Below, one piece after another: positions 1-8,781 of a stretch of DNA of 64,000 nt (positions are counted from its first letter, which is position 1; every line of letters begins with the position of its first letter). The notes under the pieces were generated by a model, which saw only the letters and a program-made list of their open reading frames with translations, did no database searches and was not told the DNA's origin. The DNA lies in the NCBI GenBank assembly GCA_963578605.1, contig CAUZEA010000016.1, forward strand, positions 8,763 through 72,762. The letters are read 5' to 3'. This stretch comes from JAKVCB01 sp963578605. Its GTDB lineage: Bacteria; Planctomycetota; Planctomycetia; Pirellulales; Lacipirellulaceae. The position numbers were made by a program, and so were the translations under genes.

Positions 1-614
1 GTACGAATGTAATCCTGCGAAAGCACATCGAGCATACTGGTTCTCATGATTCGTGCGACATAGGCGGCATAGGGAGCTCCCAGGCAGAAGGCGGGCAGGA
101 TGAGTTGTCGAACGGATCCCCAACCGGCAGCCGGGAATACCGGAAACAGAAATACGAACCAGATGATGGCAAGTCCCGCAATGACAAAATTTGGGAGGGC
201 AATTCCCACAGTTGCCACCGAACGCAAGGTCAGATCGCTCACCGATCCACGATAAACTGCCGAAACAATTCCTGCCGTGATTCCCAGCACCATCGAAAAG
301 ACCAAAGCCAAAAGCCCTAGTGCGGCTGAGACGGGAAGCCCCTCACGAATGTAACGATCGACAGGTAGATCTCGTCGAAAGCAGTCCCCCAGATCACCCC
401 GAACCGTATTCGATAGTTGCCGCCAGTACTGCTTCCAAAGAGGGTCATCGAGGTGGTAGCGGCGCATCATGTTCGCTTCGATTTCCGGTGGTAGGTTCCG
501 CTCACTATCAAACGGCCCTCCCGGAACAGCACGCATCAAAAAGAAAGAGACCGTGAAAACCACCCAGAGCGTCACAATCATCCAGAGAAACCGCTTGACC
601 AGAAAAGAGATCAC
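1..614 (-). CDS. Oligopeptide/dipeptide ABC transporter permease, OppB/DppB type (partial, runs off left edge)
   Basis: This is an inner-membrane permease subunit of a peptide-type ABC importer. About 204 N-terminal codons are visible; the C-terminus lies outside the window. The protein opens with a transmembrane helix (FLVKRFLWMIVTLWVV), then has the family's periplasmic segment and further hydrophobic helices (for example ALGLLALVFSMVLGI). The start is taken as GTG at 614, because GGAG lies 9 bases upstream and an in-frame TAG lies a little further upstream. It follows the substrate-binding protein gene on the same strand after about 98 bases, so the two probably form one operon. The family is clear; the substrate is not. 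Confidence 0.85.
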   Translation of the reverse strand, partial: MISFLVKRFLWMIVTLWVVFTVSFFLMRAVPGGPFDSERNLPPEIEANMMRRYHLDDPLWKQYWRQLSNTVRGDLGDCFRRDLPVDRYIREGLPVSAALGLLALVFSMVLGITAGIVSAVYRGSVSDLTLRSVATVGIALPNFVIAGLAIIWFVFLFPVFPAAGWGSVRQLILPAFCLGAPYAAYVARIMRTSMLDVLSQDYIR

Positions 615-712
615 CCCTCTGTTCTCCCAGGTGGCGGATGTTGACGATCGCTAATCATGCTGCCTGTCAACGGGCCTTACGGCGCAGTATCGAAGTTTTG
701 TTGCGACTTGAA

Positions 713-2578
713 CTATTCGGAACTTAGGTACTCGTTCCGCCCACGGGCATCCCGATCCACGTAGATCGCGCCGAGCGGATGCAAATCGACCGCCGTATTG
801 TAAAATCCGCGGACGTAAGGCCGGACAAGATTACGCGATACATAGTAATAAATCGGGATTATTGGCAACTCTTTCATGAGAATGCGTTCGGCACTCTCCA
901 ACAGCCGCAACCGTTTTTCGTCATCCAATTCAGCGGCAGCATCTGCGACAAGCCGATCGTACTCCAGATTCGACCATCCGCTCCGGTTGTTTTCACCGTC
1001 GGTGACAAACATATCAAGATAGGTGTTTGCGTCGAGATAGTCCCCCACCCAGGAACGCCGGCAAATTCCGAAGTTCATCTGACGCTGGCTGTTCAAATAG
1101 GAACCCCACTCTTCGTTCCGCATGCTGACCGTGATACCAAGATTCCGTTGCCACTGCTTCCGAATCAGTTCAGCGATGGTCTGGTGCGTTTCGTCGCTGT
1201 TGTAAAGGATCTCGAATTTGGGGAAACCGATTCCATGGGGATATCCTGCTTCGCTGAGTAAACGGCGGGCCTCTGCGGGATCCCCACGGTGACATTCCTG
1301 GGATTGATATCCCGGGATTCCAGGTGGTACTAGCCCGTAGGCCACCACTTCACCGGCTCCCATGGCAACGCGGGTAATCTCTTCGCGGTCCAGAGCGAGT
1401 GAAAGCGCCTGCCGAACCCGCACGTCATCGAGTGGCTTCTGATTGAGATTCAGACCATAAAAATAGGTGCACAAAAATGGGGCCGGATTCAAGTCGACTT
1501 CATCCCGTCCCTGCTCGAGAAGATCTCGCACAATGAGCGATTCGGTATCGGTCAACCAGTCGATCCGACCTGTCTCGTACATATTGAAGGCAGTTGTGCG
1601 CGAATCGACAGACAACGCGTCGACGATGTTCAATCGGACATTTTCCCGGTCCCAGTAAGTATCGCTCTTCACGAGTCGAATCCGGTCCCGAACTCGGCGA
1701 AACTGCAGCCGAAAGGCCCCGTTACCGACGATATTTTCGGGATAGGTCCAGTCGGGCGAACCATGCTCTTCAACACAGGGTCGGTACAGTGGAAACAAGG
1801 CGTAGTGCATCGTGAGCTGAAGCCAAAATGGCGTGGGACGTTCGAGTGTCGTCACCAAAGTTTTATCGTCAATCGCTTCGATGCCGACTTCCCTGAAGTC
1901 GAGCAGTACCTGACGACACGGTTCGACTCCGCCAGGTGCTTCCTGCGTATCAGCACCGACCAGGAATTGCCGCTCTTGATTCCCAACACGCACCGCCACA
2001 ACGTTGGAATTCTGCCCGGACCTATCCGTTGCTTTCTTGCTCAGTAACACGCCGTGCAACAACTCACCACGGCGCGTCCAGGGTTGACTAGCAGGCAGGT
2101 TCAGTTCAACCTCGACACGATCTCCTGGCTCGACCCCGGCAAGTCCCGCACTGTATCGGCGTGCATTCTTGATGTACCAGCACTGGTATGCATAGCGAGC
2201 GCCGGTCATCGGATCCAGCATACGGCGGATTCCGTACCGGAAATCATCTGCCGTCACCGCAGCCCCATTCGACCAGCGGGCATCGGGACGCAGGTGGAAG
2301 GTGTAGACCCTTTCGTCTGCGGAAATATCCCAGGACTCTGCCACTCCAGGCTCGGGAAGATAGGTTTCAGGATTGGGCTTTGCCAATCCCTCAAAAATGG
2401 CGGCCAGAATACGGTGTTCGGGAATTCCGGTCACGGTCGCCGGATCCATGGACTTGATTTCCGTTTCATTGTGAAAGGTAAAATCGGCGGGGGGCAGGTT
2501 GCCGCGTAAAACAGCCCAGGCGACGGACGAAATGCCCAATGTTACGATGATGAGGATCAACAGAAAACGCTGCGACAT
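713..2578 (-). CDS. Peptide-type ABC transporter substrate-binding protein (SBP_bac_5 family)
   Basis: This is an extracytoplasmic solute receptor that delivers ligand to the OppB-like permease encoded just downstream. The 621-residue protein has an N-terminal signal or anchor helix (MSQRFLLILIIVTLGISS). The family 5 binding-protein body follows, with typical segments such as VAESWDISADERVYTFHLR and RPDARWSNGAAVTADDF near the N-terminus, and DVRVRQALSLALDREEI in the second half. The frame is open to 2638, but the start at 2578 puts the signal peptide at the N-terminus and avoids overlap with the divergent methylase gene. The ligand cannot be read from sequence; oligopeptides or glycan-derived peptides are likely. 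Confidence 0.9.
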   Translation of the reverse strand: MSQRFLLILIIVTLGISSVAWAVLRGNLPPADFTFHNETEIKSMDPATVTGIPEHRILAAIFEGLAKPNPETYLPEPGVAESWDISADERVYTFHLRPDARWSNGAAVTADDFRYGIRRMLDPMTGARYAYQCWYIKNARRYSAGLAGVEPGDRVEVELNLPASQPWTRRGELLHGVLLSKKATDRSGQNSNVVAVRVGNQERQFLVGADTQEAPGGVEPCRQVLLDFREVGIEAIDDKTLVTTLERPTPFWLQLTMHYALFPLYRPCVEEHGSPDWTYPENIVGNGAFRLQFRRVRDRIRLVKSDTYWDRENVRLNIVDALSVDSRTTAFNMYETGRIDWLTDTESLIVRDLLEQGRDEVDLNPAPFLCTYFYGLNLNQKPLDDVRVRQALSLALDREEITRVAMGAGEVVAYGLVPPGIPGYQSQECHRGDPAEARRLLSEAGYPHGIGFPKFEILYNSDETHQTIAELIRKQWQRNLGITVSMRNEEWGSYLNSQRQMNFGICRRSWVGDYLDANTYLDMFVTDGENNRSGWSNLEYDRLVADAAAELDDEKRLRLLESAERILMKELPIIPIYYYVSRNLVRPYVRGFYNTAVDLHPLGAIYVDRDARGRNEYLSSE

Positions 2579-2611
2579 AGTAACGACATTTGGGTTGGAG
2601 CAGATTTTAGT

Positions 2612-3112
2612 ATGAGCGAGCGGCATCACCAACGTCACAAACCTCCTCGTGCGGTGGCACGCCCGCGAAATCTCGTGATCGTTTGTGCTCCTCTGCGGAG
2701 CAACATTAACCTCTCAAGGATTGCCCGAACTGCCGGTTGTTGCGGAATCGACCGAGTCATCTCAATCGGTTCGGCCAGGCTCGACCCGAAAATTGCCCGC
2801 GATGCCGCAGAGGGTATCACGCTGGAAACCCACCGCACGCTCCCACCGGTACTCGACAAACTGGGGGCGGGGGGATATCGACTCGTCGGGCTGGAGCAGA
2901 CGAACGATTCCGAAAACATCCACCAGTATCGATTCGAATCGAAAACGGCATTGATCGTGGGCAATGAGCGTCTGGGTCTCGAGGAGGATATCCTCGCAAA
3001 ACTTGACGACATCATTGAGATTCCGGTGTGGGGATTACCTTTCAGTTACAACGTGGCAACCGCCACGGCGATGGCCCTTTACGAGTATTGCCGGCAGTTT
3101 CCCGACGGTTGA
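2612..3112 (+). CDS. SpoU/TrmH-family RNA 2'-O-methyltransferase
   Basis: This is a SPOUT-class methylase that would transfer a methyl group from S-adenosylmethionine to a ribose 2'-OH in tRNA or rRNA. At 166 residues it is a minimal SpoU protein without an extra RNA-binding domain. The three SpoU motifs are visible: N-terminal NINLSRIARTAGCCG with the catalytic-type Asn/Arg, the central ALIVGNERLGLEEDIL, and the C-terminal knot segment IEIPVWGLPFSYNVATATAM. The gene is divergent from the binding-protein gene, with about 33 bases between starts. Its 3' end overlaps that of mtaB by 34 bases on the opposite strand. The exact RNA target is unknown. Confidence 0.85.
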   Translation: MSERHHQRHKPPRAVARPRNLVIVCAPLRSNINLSRIARTAGCCGIDRVISIGSARLDPKIARDAAEGITLETHRTLPPVLDKLGAGGYRLVGLEQTNDSENIHQYRFESKTALIVGNERLGLEEDILAKLDDIIEIPVWGLPFSYNVATATAMALYEYCRQFPDG

Positions 3113-4380
3113 TCTGTCGCCAGAATGCGACCATCGACCAGGTCTTGGGCAACCAAATCGACGAGCTGACCGGCTGGTGGCGGTGAAGGTGTTTCGATTT
3201 CAACCGGGGCGTAGCGGCAGGAGGTTCCCACCTGCACGTTTGCCCGATCGGGGTGGGGCGATTCGACCAGGACCTGAAGCCGGGACCCCAGGAGACTGCG
3301 GAAGTAACGATCTCGAAGTTGAACCTCGAGTTGGGCCAGGGCTTGCTGTCGCTGGCGCTTGATCTTTTTAGGCAGTTGTCCTGGCATGCTGGCCGCCGGG
3401 GTACCGCGTCGTGCACTGAATGGGAAGATGTGGATTTTTGAGAAACCGACCTGCTGGCATGCGGCAAGGGTTTCGGAAAATTCAAGGTCAGTCTCACCAG
3501 GAAAACCCACAATCACGTCGGTGGTGATTGCCGGATTTGCAAGTTGTTCCTGTACGAGCCGACAACGATCAGCAAATCGGCGGCTGCCCCACCGGCGTCG
3601 CATCCGCCGCAAGACGTTGTCACTGCCGCTCTGCATGGAAATGTGCAAATGGGGGCATACTTTTTCACCATACTCAGCCATCACGGAGATCAACTCGCGT
3701 GTTACTTCGGTCGCCTCGATGCTTGAAAGTCGTATCCGAAAGTCACCTGAAACTTCAGCGATGCGACGAACCAGGTGGGACAACCGAATCCAATCTTGCT
3801 TGGGGCGGTTGCGATTCCACTCGACACCGTAATGTCCCAGATGAATGCCTGTGAGCACGACTTCCCGGTAACCTCGATCGACCAGACGACGCACCTCGTC
3901 AAGGATGTGGTCGACCGGTCGGCTGCTGACTTGGGGCCTCACCTGGGGGATAATGCAAAAGCTGCACCGCAACAAACAACCGTCCTGCACCTTGATGTAA
4001 GCTCGATGGCGACGCCCAAAGCCGCTGATTCCGGTGGGAATGTCGGTAACGCCAAAGCGACCCAGCAGATCAGGCAATTCCCGCTTGTCGGTGACAACTT
4101 CCGTAACGTTCGGCAAGCTCGCAACCTCTTCTGGAGCTCGGGTCGCATAGCAGCCCATGACCACAATTTTCGCGGCAGGGTTATCGCGGGCTAAACGACG
4201 AATTACCTGCCTGCTTTTCGAATCACCTTCGGCAGTAACCGTACACGTGTTCACCAGGCAGAGATCGGCTGGTTGATGCTGATCCGCATCTTCATAACCA
4301 ATGCTCAGCAGCCCTTCCCGGACGTACTGGGTCTCGTATTGGTTTACTTTACAGCCAAGCGTGACCGCACGGAACTTCAT
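3079..4380 (-). CDS. mtaB: tRNA (N6-threonylcarbamoyladenosine-37-C2)-methylthiotransferase
   Basis: This radical-SAM enzyme adds a methylthio group to t6A37 of tRNA. The 433-residue protein has the UPF0004 N-terminal domain, with auxiliary cluster cysteines at C10 (TLGCKVNQYET), C46 and C77. The radical-SAM cluster is C135-x3-C139-x2-C142 (DGCLLRCSFC), and a TRAM-like domain follows at the C-terminus. The opening GCKVNQYET and the overall length are typical of MtaB rather than MiaB or RimO. It lies 9 bases after the ClpS-like gene on the same strand, so co-transcription is likely. Confidence 0.92.
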   Translation of the reverse strand: MKFRAVTLGCKVNQYETQYVREGLLSIGYEDADQHQPADLCLVNTCTVTAEGDSKSRQVIRRLARDNPAAKIVVMGCYATRAPEEVASLPNVTEVVTDKRELPDLLGRFGVTDIPTGISGFGRRHRAYIKVQDGCLLRCSFCIIPQVRPQVSSRPVDHILDEVRRLVDRGYREVVLTGIHLGHYGVEWNRNRPKQDWIRLSHLVRRIAEVSGDFRIRLSSIEATEVTRELISVMAEYGEKVCPHLHISMQSGSDNVLRRMRRRWGSRRFADRCRLVQEQLANPAITTDVIVGFPGETDLEFSETLAACQQVGFSKIHIFPFSARRGTPAASMPGQLPKKIKRQRQQALAQLEVQLRDRYFRSLLGSRLQVLVESPHPDRANVQVGTSCRYAPVEIETPSPPPAGQLVDLVAQDLVDGRILATDQPSGNCRQYS

Positions 4381-4389
4381 CGATTCGGT

Positions 4390-4761
4390 TTACTCCTCCG
4401 GTTCGATGGTACTCCACATCGATCCTTCGCTGCTCTCACTATGGTCTTTGCCGTAGGCATGAATTTGATCTCGCTTCAGCTCAGCATGCTCCTTGGTGGT
4501 GGTGAAGACCGTGGCACGCCCGTCCTCGTCGACCGATAGGGCAATTTTGTAACATTCCTCTTGGATGTAGCCAAAAAGCTCACGCAACATCCCCTCAACG
4601 TAGTCAAACGTATGCTCATCGCTGTCCCATAGTATTACGTGATATCGGGGCTGACGGTTTGGCCTTTGTTCGCTCTTCACGGCTCGGTCGGGAACGAATA
4701 TCGTCGTCGGGCCATCATCATCAAACCCCGAAAAACTACCGTCGAAAGGTTCAGCCATCAC
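4390..4761 (-). CDS. clpS: ClpS-like adaptor of the Clp protease, divergent substrate pocket
   Basis: ClpS adaptors bind the ClpA/ClpC N-domain and deliver N-degron substrates to ClpP. The 123-residue protein has a disordered acidic N-terminus of about 38 residues, then a ClpS core beginning RYHVILWDSDEHTFDYV. Aligned by eye and without gaps to E. coli ClpS, the core keeps the fold but changes the pocket residues: Asn34 to Asp, Asp35 to Ser, Thr38 to His and His66 to Asp (in SVDEDGRA). It may therefore recognise a different signal, or regulate rather than deliver. It precedes mtaB by 9 bases. Start could be either of the two leading Met codons (4761 or 4758). Confidence 0.82.
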   Translation of the reverse strand: MMAEPFDGSFSGFDDDGPTTIFVPDRAVKSEQRPNRQPRYHVILWDSDEHTFDYVEGMLRELFGYIQEECYKIALSVDEDGRATVFTTTKEHAELKRDQIHAYGKDHSESSEGSMWSTIEPEE

Positions 4762-4900
4762 CGTCTCTCCTCGGCTGGTGAAACTGGGTATCCAGGATTA
4801 TATTGTACTCGCAAAGATTGGGCAAAGCATGCCACAAACCTGCCCCCCCAACGTTCCTCCAACCCCAGCTTCCAAGAACCAAGAGGTACCGATTCTACCG

Positions 4901-6271
4901 ATGAGCAGGCTAAATGAATATCTCGAAAGGCACCGCGGTGCCTTTGAAAGCGACTTGACTGATTGGTTGCGGATTCCTAGCGTGAGTGCAGATTCTTCCT
5001 TTTCGGGGAATGTGAAGCAGGCCGCTCACTGGCTACGGGATCACCTGGAAGACATGGGGATGACAGCGGAACTCATCGAGACGGCAGGGCATCCGCTGAT
5101 TTATGCCGAGTCCCCACCCGTGCCCGGTAAACCGGTGGTCCTCGTTTATGGACATTACGATGTGCAGCCCCCCGATCCCCTGGAGGAATGGATTACGGCA
5201 CCGTTCGAACCGGCAATCCGCGACGGCAACATCTACGCTCGGGGGGCGACCGATGACAAGGGGCAACTGCTGACCCACGTCAAAAGCGCGCGGGCTTGGA
5301 TCGAATCGGCAGGCGAGCTACCCCTGCAAGTAAAATACCTGATCGAAGGTGAGGAAGAAGTTGGCAGTCCCAATCTCGAAAGCTACCTGTCGACCCACAA
5401 GCAACAGCTGGCCTGTGACTGCATTGTTGTCAGCGATACCAGCCAGTTTGCCCGGGGAGTGCCGGCAATCACTTTCGGGCTGCGGGGAATCGCCTACTAC
5501 GAACTCCGCCTGAGTGGACCGAAACAAGATCTACACTCCGGAATTTTCGGTGGTGCAGTGACGAACCCTGCCATTACGCTCGGGCAGCTCCTTGCCGCTT
5601 TGATGGATGAAAATGGTCGGATTCAAATCCCAGGCTTTTACGACAACGTGGTTCCCTTGACCGACCGCGAACGCGAACAATTTCAAGCCCTCCCCTTCGA
5701 CGAGGCCCAATTCATCAGCAACTTGGGAGTGAATGGGTTGTCAGGCGAGTCAAGCTATTCGACACTTGAACGGCGATGGGCGCGCCCCTCCTACGATGTG
5801 CACGGCCTGTGGAGTGGTTACCAGGGGGAAGGAGCAAAGACGATTCTACCAGCCCAAGCGGGTGCCAAGTTGAGTTTCCGCCTGGTTCCTGATCAAGATC
5901 CGGCCAGAATCGGAGCAGGTTTACGCGAATTCCTTGAGTCCCGTCTCCCGCCAGGTATCGAAATGGAACTGATTGACTTTGAAGCCGCACCCGGAATCCT
6001 GGTCTCTCTAGAGAGCCCGTACCTTGAAGCAGCCGCCCGTGCCATCGAGCAAGGTTTTGGTTGCCCACCGGTTTTCATCCGCGAAGGGGGATCGATTCCC
6101 ATCGTGTCAACCTTTATGCGCGAACTGGGAGCAGATGTACTGCTGCTGGGATGGGGTTTGAACGACGACAATGCCCACAGCCCCAACGAAAAATTTTCGC
6201 TCGCCGACTTCCATCGAGGTATCCGTTCTAGTGCCTACCTCTGGCAAGAATTGGCAAGAATTGAAATGTAA
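4901..6271 (+). CDS. M20-family metallopeptidase (dipeptidase/carboxypeptidase)
   Basis: This is a cytoplasmic di-zinc amidohydrolase that cleaves dipeptides or acyl-amino acids. The 456-residue protein shows the M20 motif set: H85 and D87 in VYGHYDVQPPDP, the bridging Asp in ARGATDDKGQ, catalytic and ligand Glu in EGEEEVGSPN, and a late His in GWGLNDDNAHSPNE. A dimerisation lid domain lies in the middle. The frame is open upstream to 4778, but the family N-terminus fits MSRLNEYLERHRGAF at 4901; the ribosome site there is weak, so the start is the least certain point. serS follows after 5 bases, so the two genes are likely co-transcribed. Confidence 0.88.
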   Translation: MSRLNEYLERHRGAFESDLTDWLRIPSVSADSSFSGNVKQAAHWLRDHLEDMGMTAELIETAGHPLIYAESPPVPGKPVVLVYGHYDVQPPDPLEEWITAPFEPAIRDGNIYARGATDDKGQLLTHVKSARAWIESAGELPLQVKYLIEGEEEVGSPNLESYLSTHKQQLACDCIVVSDTSQFARGVPAITFGLRGIAYYELRLSGPKQDLHSGIFGGAVTNPAITLGQLLAALMDENGRIQIPGFYDNVVPLTDREREQFQALPFDEAQFISNLGVNGLSGESSYSTLERRWARPSYDVHGLWSGYQGEGAKTILPAQAGAKLSFRLVPDQDPARIGAGLREFLESRLPPGIEMELIDFEAAPGILVSLESPYLEAAARAIEQGFGCPPVFIREGGSIPIVSTFMRELGADVLLLGWGLNDDNAHSPNEKFSLADFHRGIRSSAYLWQELARIEM

Positions 6272-6276
6272 TTGCT

Positions 6277-7554
6277 ATGCTTGACAAACGCTTTGTACTG
6301 GAAAACGTTGAACTCGTTCAGCAGAACTGCAATTGTCGTGGTGTGATGGCCGACGTCGCGCGGTTTGCCAGCCTGGAAACCAACCGCCGTGCGCTCCAAG
6401 CCGAGGTGGAAGAACTCTCACGGCAAGCAAATCTGGTAAGCAAGTCGATTGGCAAGGCAAAAGATGAGACCGAACGCGAAGCACGCAAAGAAGAAGGGCG
6501 GCGGTTGCGGGAGGAAAAAGATGCAAAACAACAGGATATCGATCGAATCGCGGTGGAAGCCGATTCCATCCATCGCAGCATACCCAACCTCACTCATGCT
6601 GACGTACCGATCGGCTCAGAAGCCGACAGCCGAGAATTACGCCACGGGGCAACCGAAGTTCGACCCCGCAATTTCCCGGTACTCGACCACGTCGAATTGG
6701 CCGAACAACATGATCTTGTCGATTTTGAAGGAGGCTCCCGAATCGCCGGTCACGGGTTCTACTTTTTGAAGAACGAAGCCGTGTTGCTGGAACTGGGACT
6801 CCAACAATTCGTGGTCGAAAAGCTGATGCGCGAGGGGTTTACTCCAACTCTGACCCCCGATCTGGCACGTGGTGAAATCTTCCAAGGGATCGGGTTCATG
6901 CCGCGCGGCCCGGAAACTCAAATCTACAGCATTGAAAATGAAAATCTGAATCTCGTCGCCACGGCCGAAATCACCCTGGGAGGCCTCTACGCCGGGCAAA
7001 CGCTCGATGCCAATCAACTGCCCATAAAATTGTGCGGTATCAGCCACTGCTTTCGCACCGAAGCGGGCGCGGCAGGACGAGTGTCGCGAGGCTTGTACCG
7101 TGTTCATCAATTCACCAAGGTGGAAATGTTCAGCTTCACAAAACCCGAACAAAGTGATGACATGCTCGAACACTTCTGCGCCTTGGAATGCCAAATCTTC
7201 GACGAACTCGGCATTCCCTTTCGTGTGATCGATACCGCGACGGGAGACCTGGGTGGGCCAGCCTACCGCAAATACGACCTGGAGGCATGGATGCCAGGAC
7301 GTGGGTCAAACGGCGAATACGGCGAAGTAACCAGCGCCTCGAATTGCACCGATTACCAGGCACGGAGACTCGATATTCGCTTCAAAGCCAAAGGAGAAAA
7401 AGGAACCCACTTTGTCCACACCCTCAATGGGACCGCCGTTGCCATTAGCCGAGTCATTATCGCCATCCTGGAAAACTACCAGCAAGCCGACGGCTCTGTC
7501 CTGATCCCAGCAGCCTTGAAAAAGTACGTCGGCAAAGATCGCATCGGAGCATGA
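6277..7554 (+). CDS. serS: Seryl-tRNA synthetase
   Basis: This enzyme charges tRNA-Ser with serine, and tRNA-Sec where present. The 425-residue length is normal. The N-terminal long coiled coil that reaches the tRNA variable arm spans roughly residues 25-110 and is rich in Lys/Glu/Arg. Class II motif 2 is visible as CFRTEAGAAGRVSRGLYRVH, and motif 3 as the GTAVAISRVIIAILENYQ segment near the C-terminus. The closing VLIPAALKKYVG is typical of bacterial SerS. It starts 5 bases after the M20 peptidase stop codon, with no obvious terminator behind it. Confidence 0.96.
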   Translation: MLDKRFVLENVELVQQNCNCRGVMADVARFASLETNRRALQAEVEELSRQANLVSKSIGKAKDETEREARKEEGRRLREEKDAKQQDIDRIAVEADSIHRSIPNLTHADVPIGSEADSRELRHGATEVRPRNFPVLDHVELAEQHDLVDFEGGSRIAGHGFYFLKNEAVLLELGLQQFVVEKLMREGFTPTLTPDLARGEIFQGIGFMPRGPETQIYSIENENLNLVATAEITLGGLYAGQTLDANQLPIKLCGISHCFRTEAGAAGRVSRGLYRVHQFTKVEMFSFTKPEQSDDMLEHFCALECQIFDELGIPFRVIDTATGDLGGPAYRKYDLEAWMPGRGSNGEYGEVTSASNCTDYQARRLDIRFKAKGEKGTHFVHTLNGTAVAISRVIIAILENYQQADGSVLIPAALKKYVGKDRIGA

Positions 7555-7980
7555 CAGTCGAGGAACCACCGCAGTGAGACGACTCCTCCCGGCCAGACCC
7601 GTCCTCTAGGTCTGAACCGATCCACCCCAACGGTCGAAAAAGATCCGTCTTAAGGCAAACGATTCTCATTGCACTCCTGCCGGTCGACAGCGAGTGTCCG
7701 TTTCTCGCAAGTTGACTGACCGGTACAAGCAGTCTTTCCCCCAGAAACCATTTTTTCGGACTGGGAAATATTTTCCGATCTGGAACTTTGGGTTGATTAG
7801 TTAAGGTGGGGGTTCCAGGAAGCCGATAGCTGCCAGTGGCGTATGAAGCGCCGAGGTCAGGCATCTGTAAAACCTCGCTTCCGTCGTGGACCGGCACGAA
7901 TACGTTGACGTGCGGTCCAGGCGAGGACAATGCCGCCTCAGCACCTGTTTCCCCTCCCCCACTATCCGAGGAGTCTCCCG
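7555..7980. other. Long leader region between serS and the cysteine-repeat gene
   Basis: No convincing coding region is seen here. The stretch probably holds the promoter and 5' untranslated region of the cysteine-rich gene, whose ribosome site (GAGGAG, 7 bases before its ATG) lies at the right end. A stem-loop at 7887-7919 is listed separately. Confidence 0.5.
7887..7919 (+). promoter_or_regulatory. Stem-loop upstream of the cysteine-repeat gene
   Basis: TGGACCGGCACG pairs with CGTGCGGTCCA across a 10-base loop, with one bulged G. It ends about 60 bases before the start codon and is not followed by a T run, so it looks more like a leader structure than a terminator. Its function is inferred only from position. 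Confidence 0.35.
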
Positions 7981-8568
7981 ATGAACCATCGTATGAACTT
8001 GGCCACGCTCGCCCTTGGCGTCGTGATCGCCCTTGGCGCTGCTGCCAATGCGAACGCTTTCGGTGGCCTTTTTAACGGCATCCTAAGCGGCGGCTGTGGC
8101 TGCTGTGAGCCCACCTGTGGCTGCGAACCTTCCTGCTGCTGCGAGCCCACCTGTGGCTGTGAGCCCACCTGTGGCTGTGAGCCTTCCTGTGGTTGCTGCC
8201 GACGACGTTGTGGTTGTGGTTTGCTGAGTTGCCTCAACGGGCTGTTCTCATGCAACCGTCGTTGCTGCTGCGAAGCCAGTTGCGGTTGTGAGCCCAGTTG
8301 CGGTTGTGAGCCCAGTTGCGGTTGTGAGCCCAGTTGCGGTTGCGAGCCCAGTTGCGGTTGTGAACCCACTTGCGGTTGTGAACCTTCCTGTGGTTGTGAG
8401 CCCTCGTGTGGCTGTGAGCCTTCCTGTGGTTGCTGCCGACGACGTTGTGGTTGTGGTTTGCTGAGTTGCTTCAACGGGCTGTTCTCACGCAACCGTTGTT
8501 GCTGCGAAGCCAGTTGCGCTTGTGAACCCGGTTGCGGTTGTGAGCCCTCTTGTGGTTGCGGTAACTAA
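7981..8568 (+). CDS. Secreted cysteine-repeat protein (CGCEPS/CGCEPT repeats)
   Basis: The 195-residue protein has a classic signal peptide (LATLALGVVIALGAAANANA) followed by a body that is about one quarter cysteine, roughly 53 residues. The body is made of six-residue CGCEPS/CGCEPT units arranged around two copies of a CCRRRCGCGLLSC(L/F)NGLFS module, at residues 72-90 and 151-169. The start at 7981 has GAGGAG 7 bases upstream. No enzyme family is recognised. It could be a disulphide-cross-linked cell-wall or envelope protein, or a metal-binding one; planctomycete walls are known to contain cysteine-rich protein. It is a single-gene unit with its own terminator. Confidence 0.85.
   Translation: MNHRMNLATLALGVVIALGAAANANAFGGLFNGILSGGCGCCEPTCGCEPSCCCEPTCGCEPTCGCEPSCGCCRRRCGCGLLSCLNGLFSCNRRCCCEASCGCEPSCGCEPSCGCEPSCGCEPSCGCEPTCGCEPSCGCEPSCGCEPSCGCCRRRCGCGLLSCFNGLFSRNRCCCEASCACEPGCGCEPSCGCGN
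8173..8510 (+). repeat. Coding repeats: duplicated module (237-base offset) plus 18-base tandem units
   Basis: A near-identical block begins at 8173 and again at 8410, and covers the CCRRRCGCG module. Between the copies, 8281-8433 is a run of 18-base units coding CGCEPS/CGCEPT with only synonymous or Ser/Thr changes. The array probably expands and contracts by recombination. Confidence 0.9.
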
Positions 8569-8604
8569 GGTAACCGTAAACTCGCAAGTTAGAAATTAGA
8601 AGTA

Positions 8605-8643
8605 ACACGGTTCTTGCCGAAGTGGCAGGAACCGTGTTTTTTT
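8605..8643 (+). terminator. Intrinsic terminator of the cysteine-repeat gene
   Basis: ACACGGTTC pairs perfectly with GAACCGTGT. TGCC/GGCA extends the stem inside, the loop is GAAGT, and a run of seven T follows. It begins 36 bases after the stop codon. Confidence 0.9.
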
Positions 8644-8781
8644 GCACAAGTAACCGGAACCACCGCAGCTGGAGAATAGAGAGATACCCGTTGTTGTCTG
8701 CAGTTTGCAGCAGATGCCGGGTGTCAGGCAGGTACGACATGCCCGACATCATGATTGGCTTCCCAAGTTCCTTACCAACCA

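Noticed and set aside
7962..8492. Gln/Pro-repeat protein on the minus strand
   Set aside because: It is the antisense of the cysteine-repeat gene, which has a signal peptide, ribosome site and terminator.
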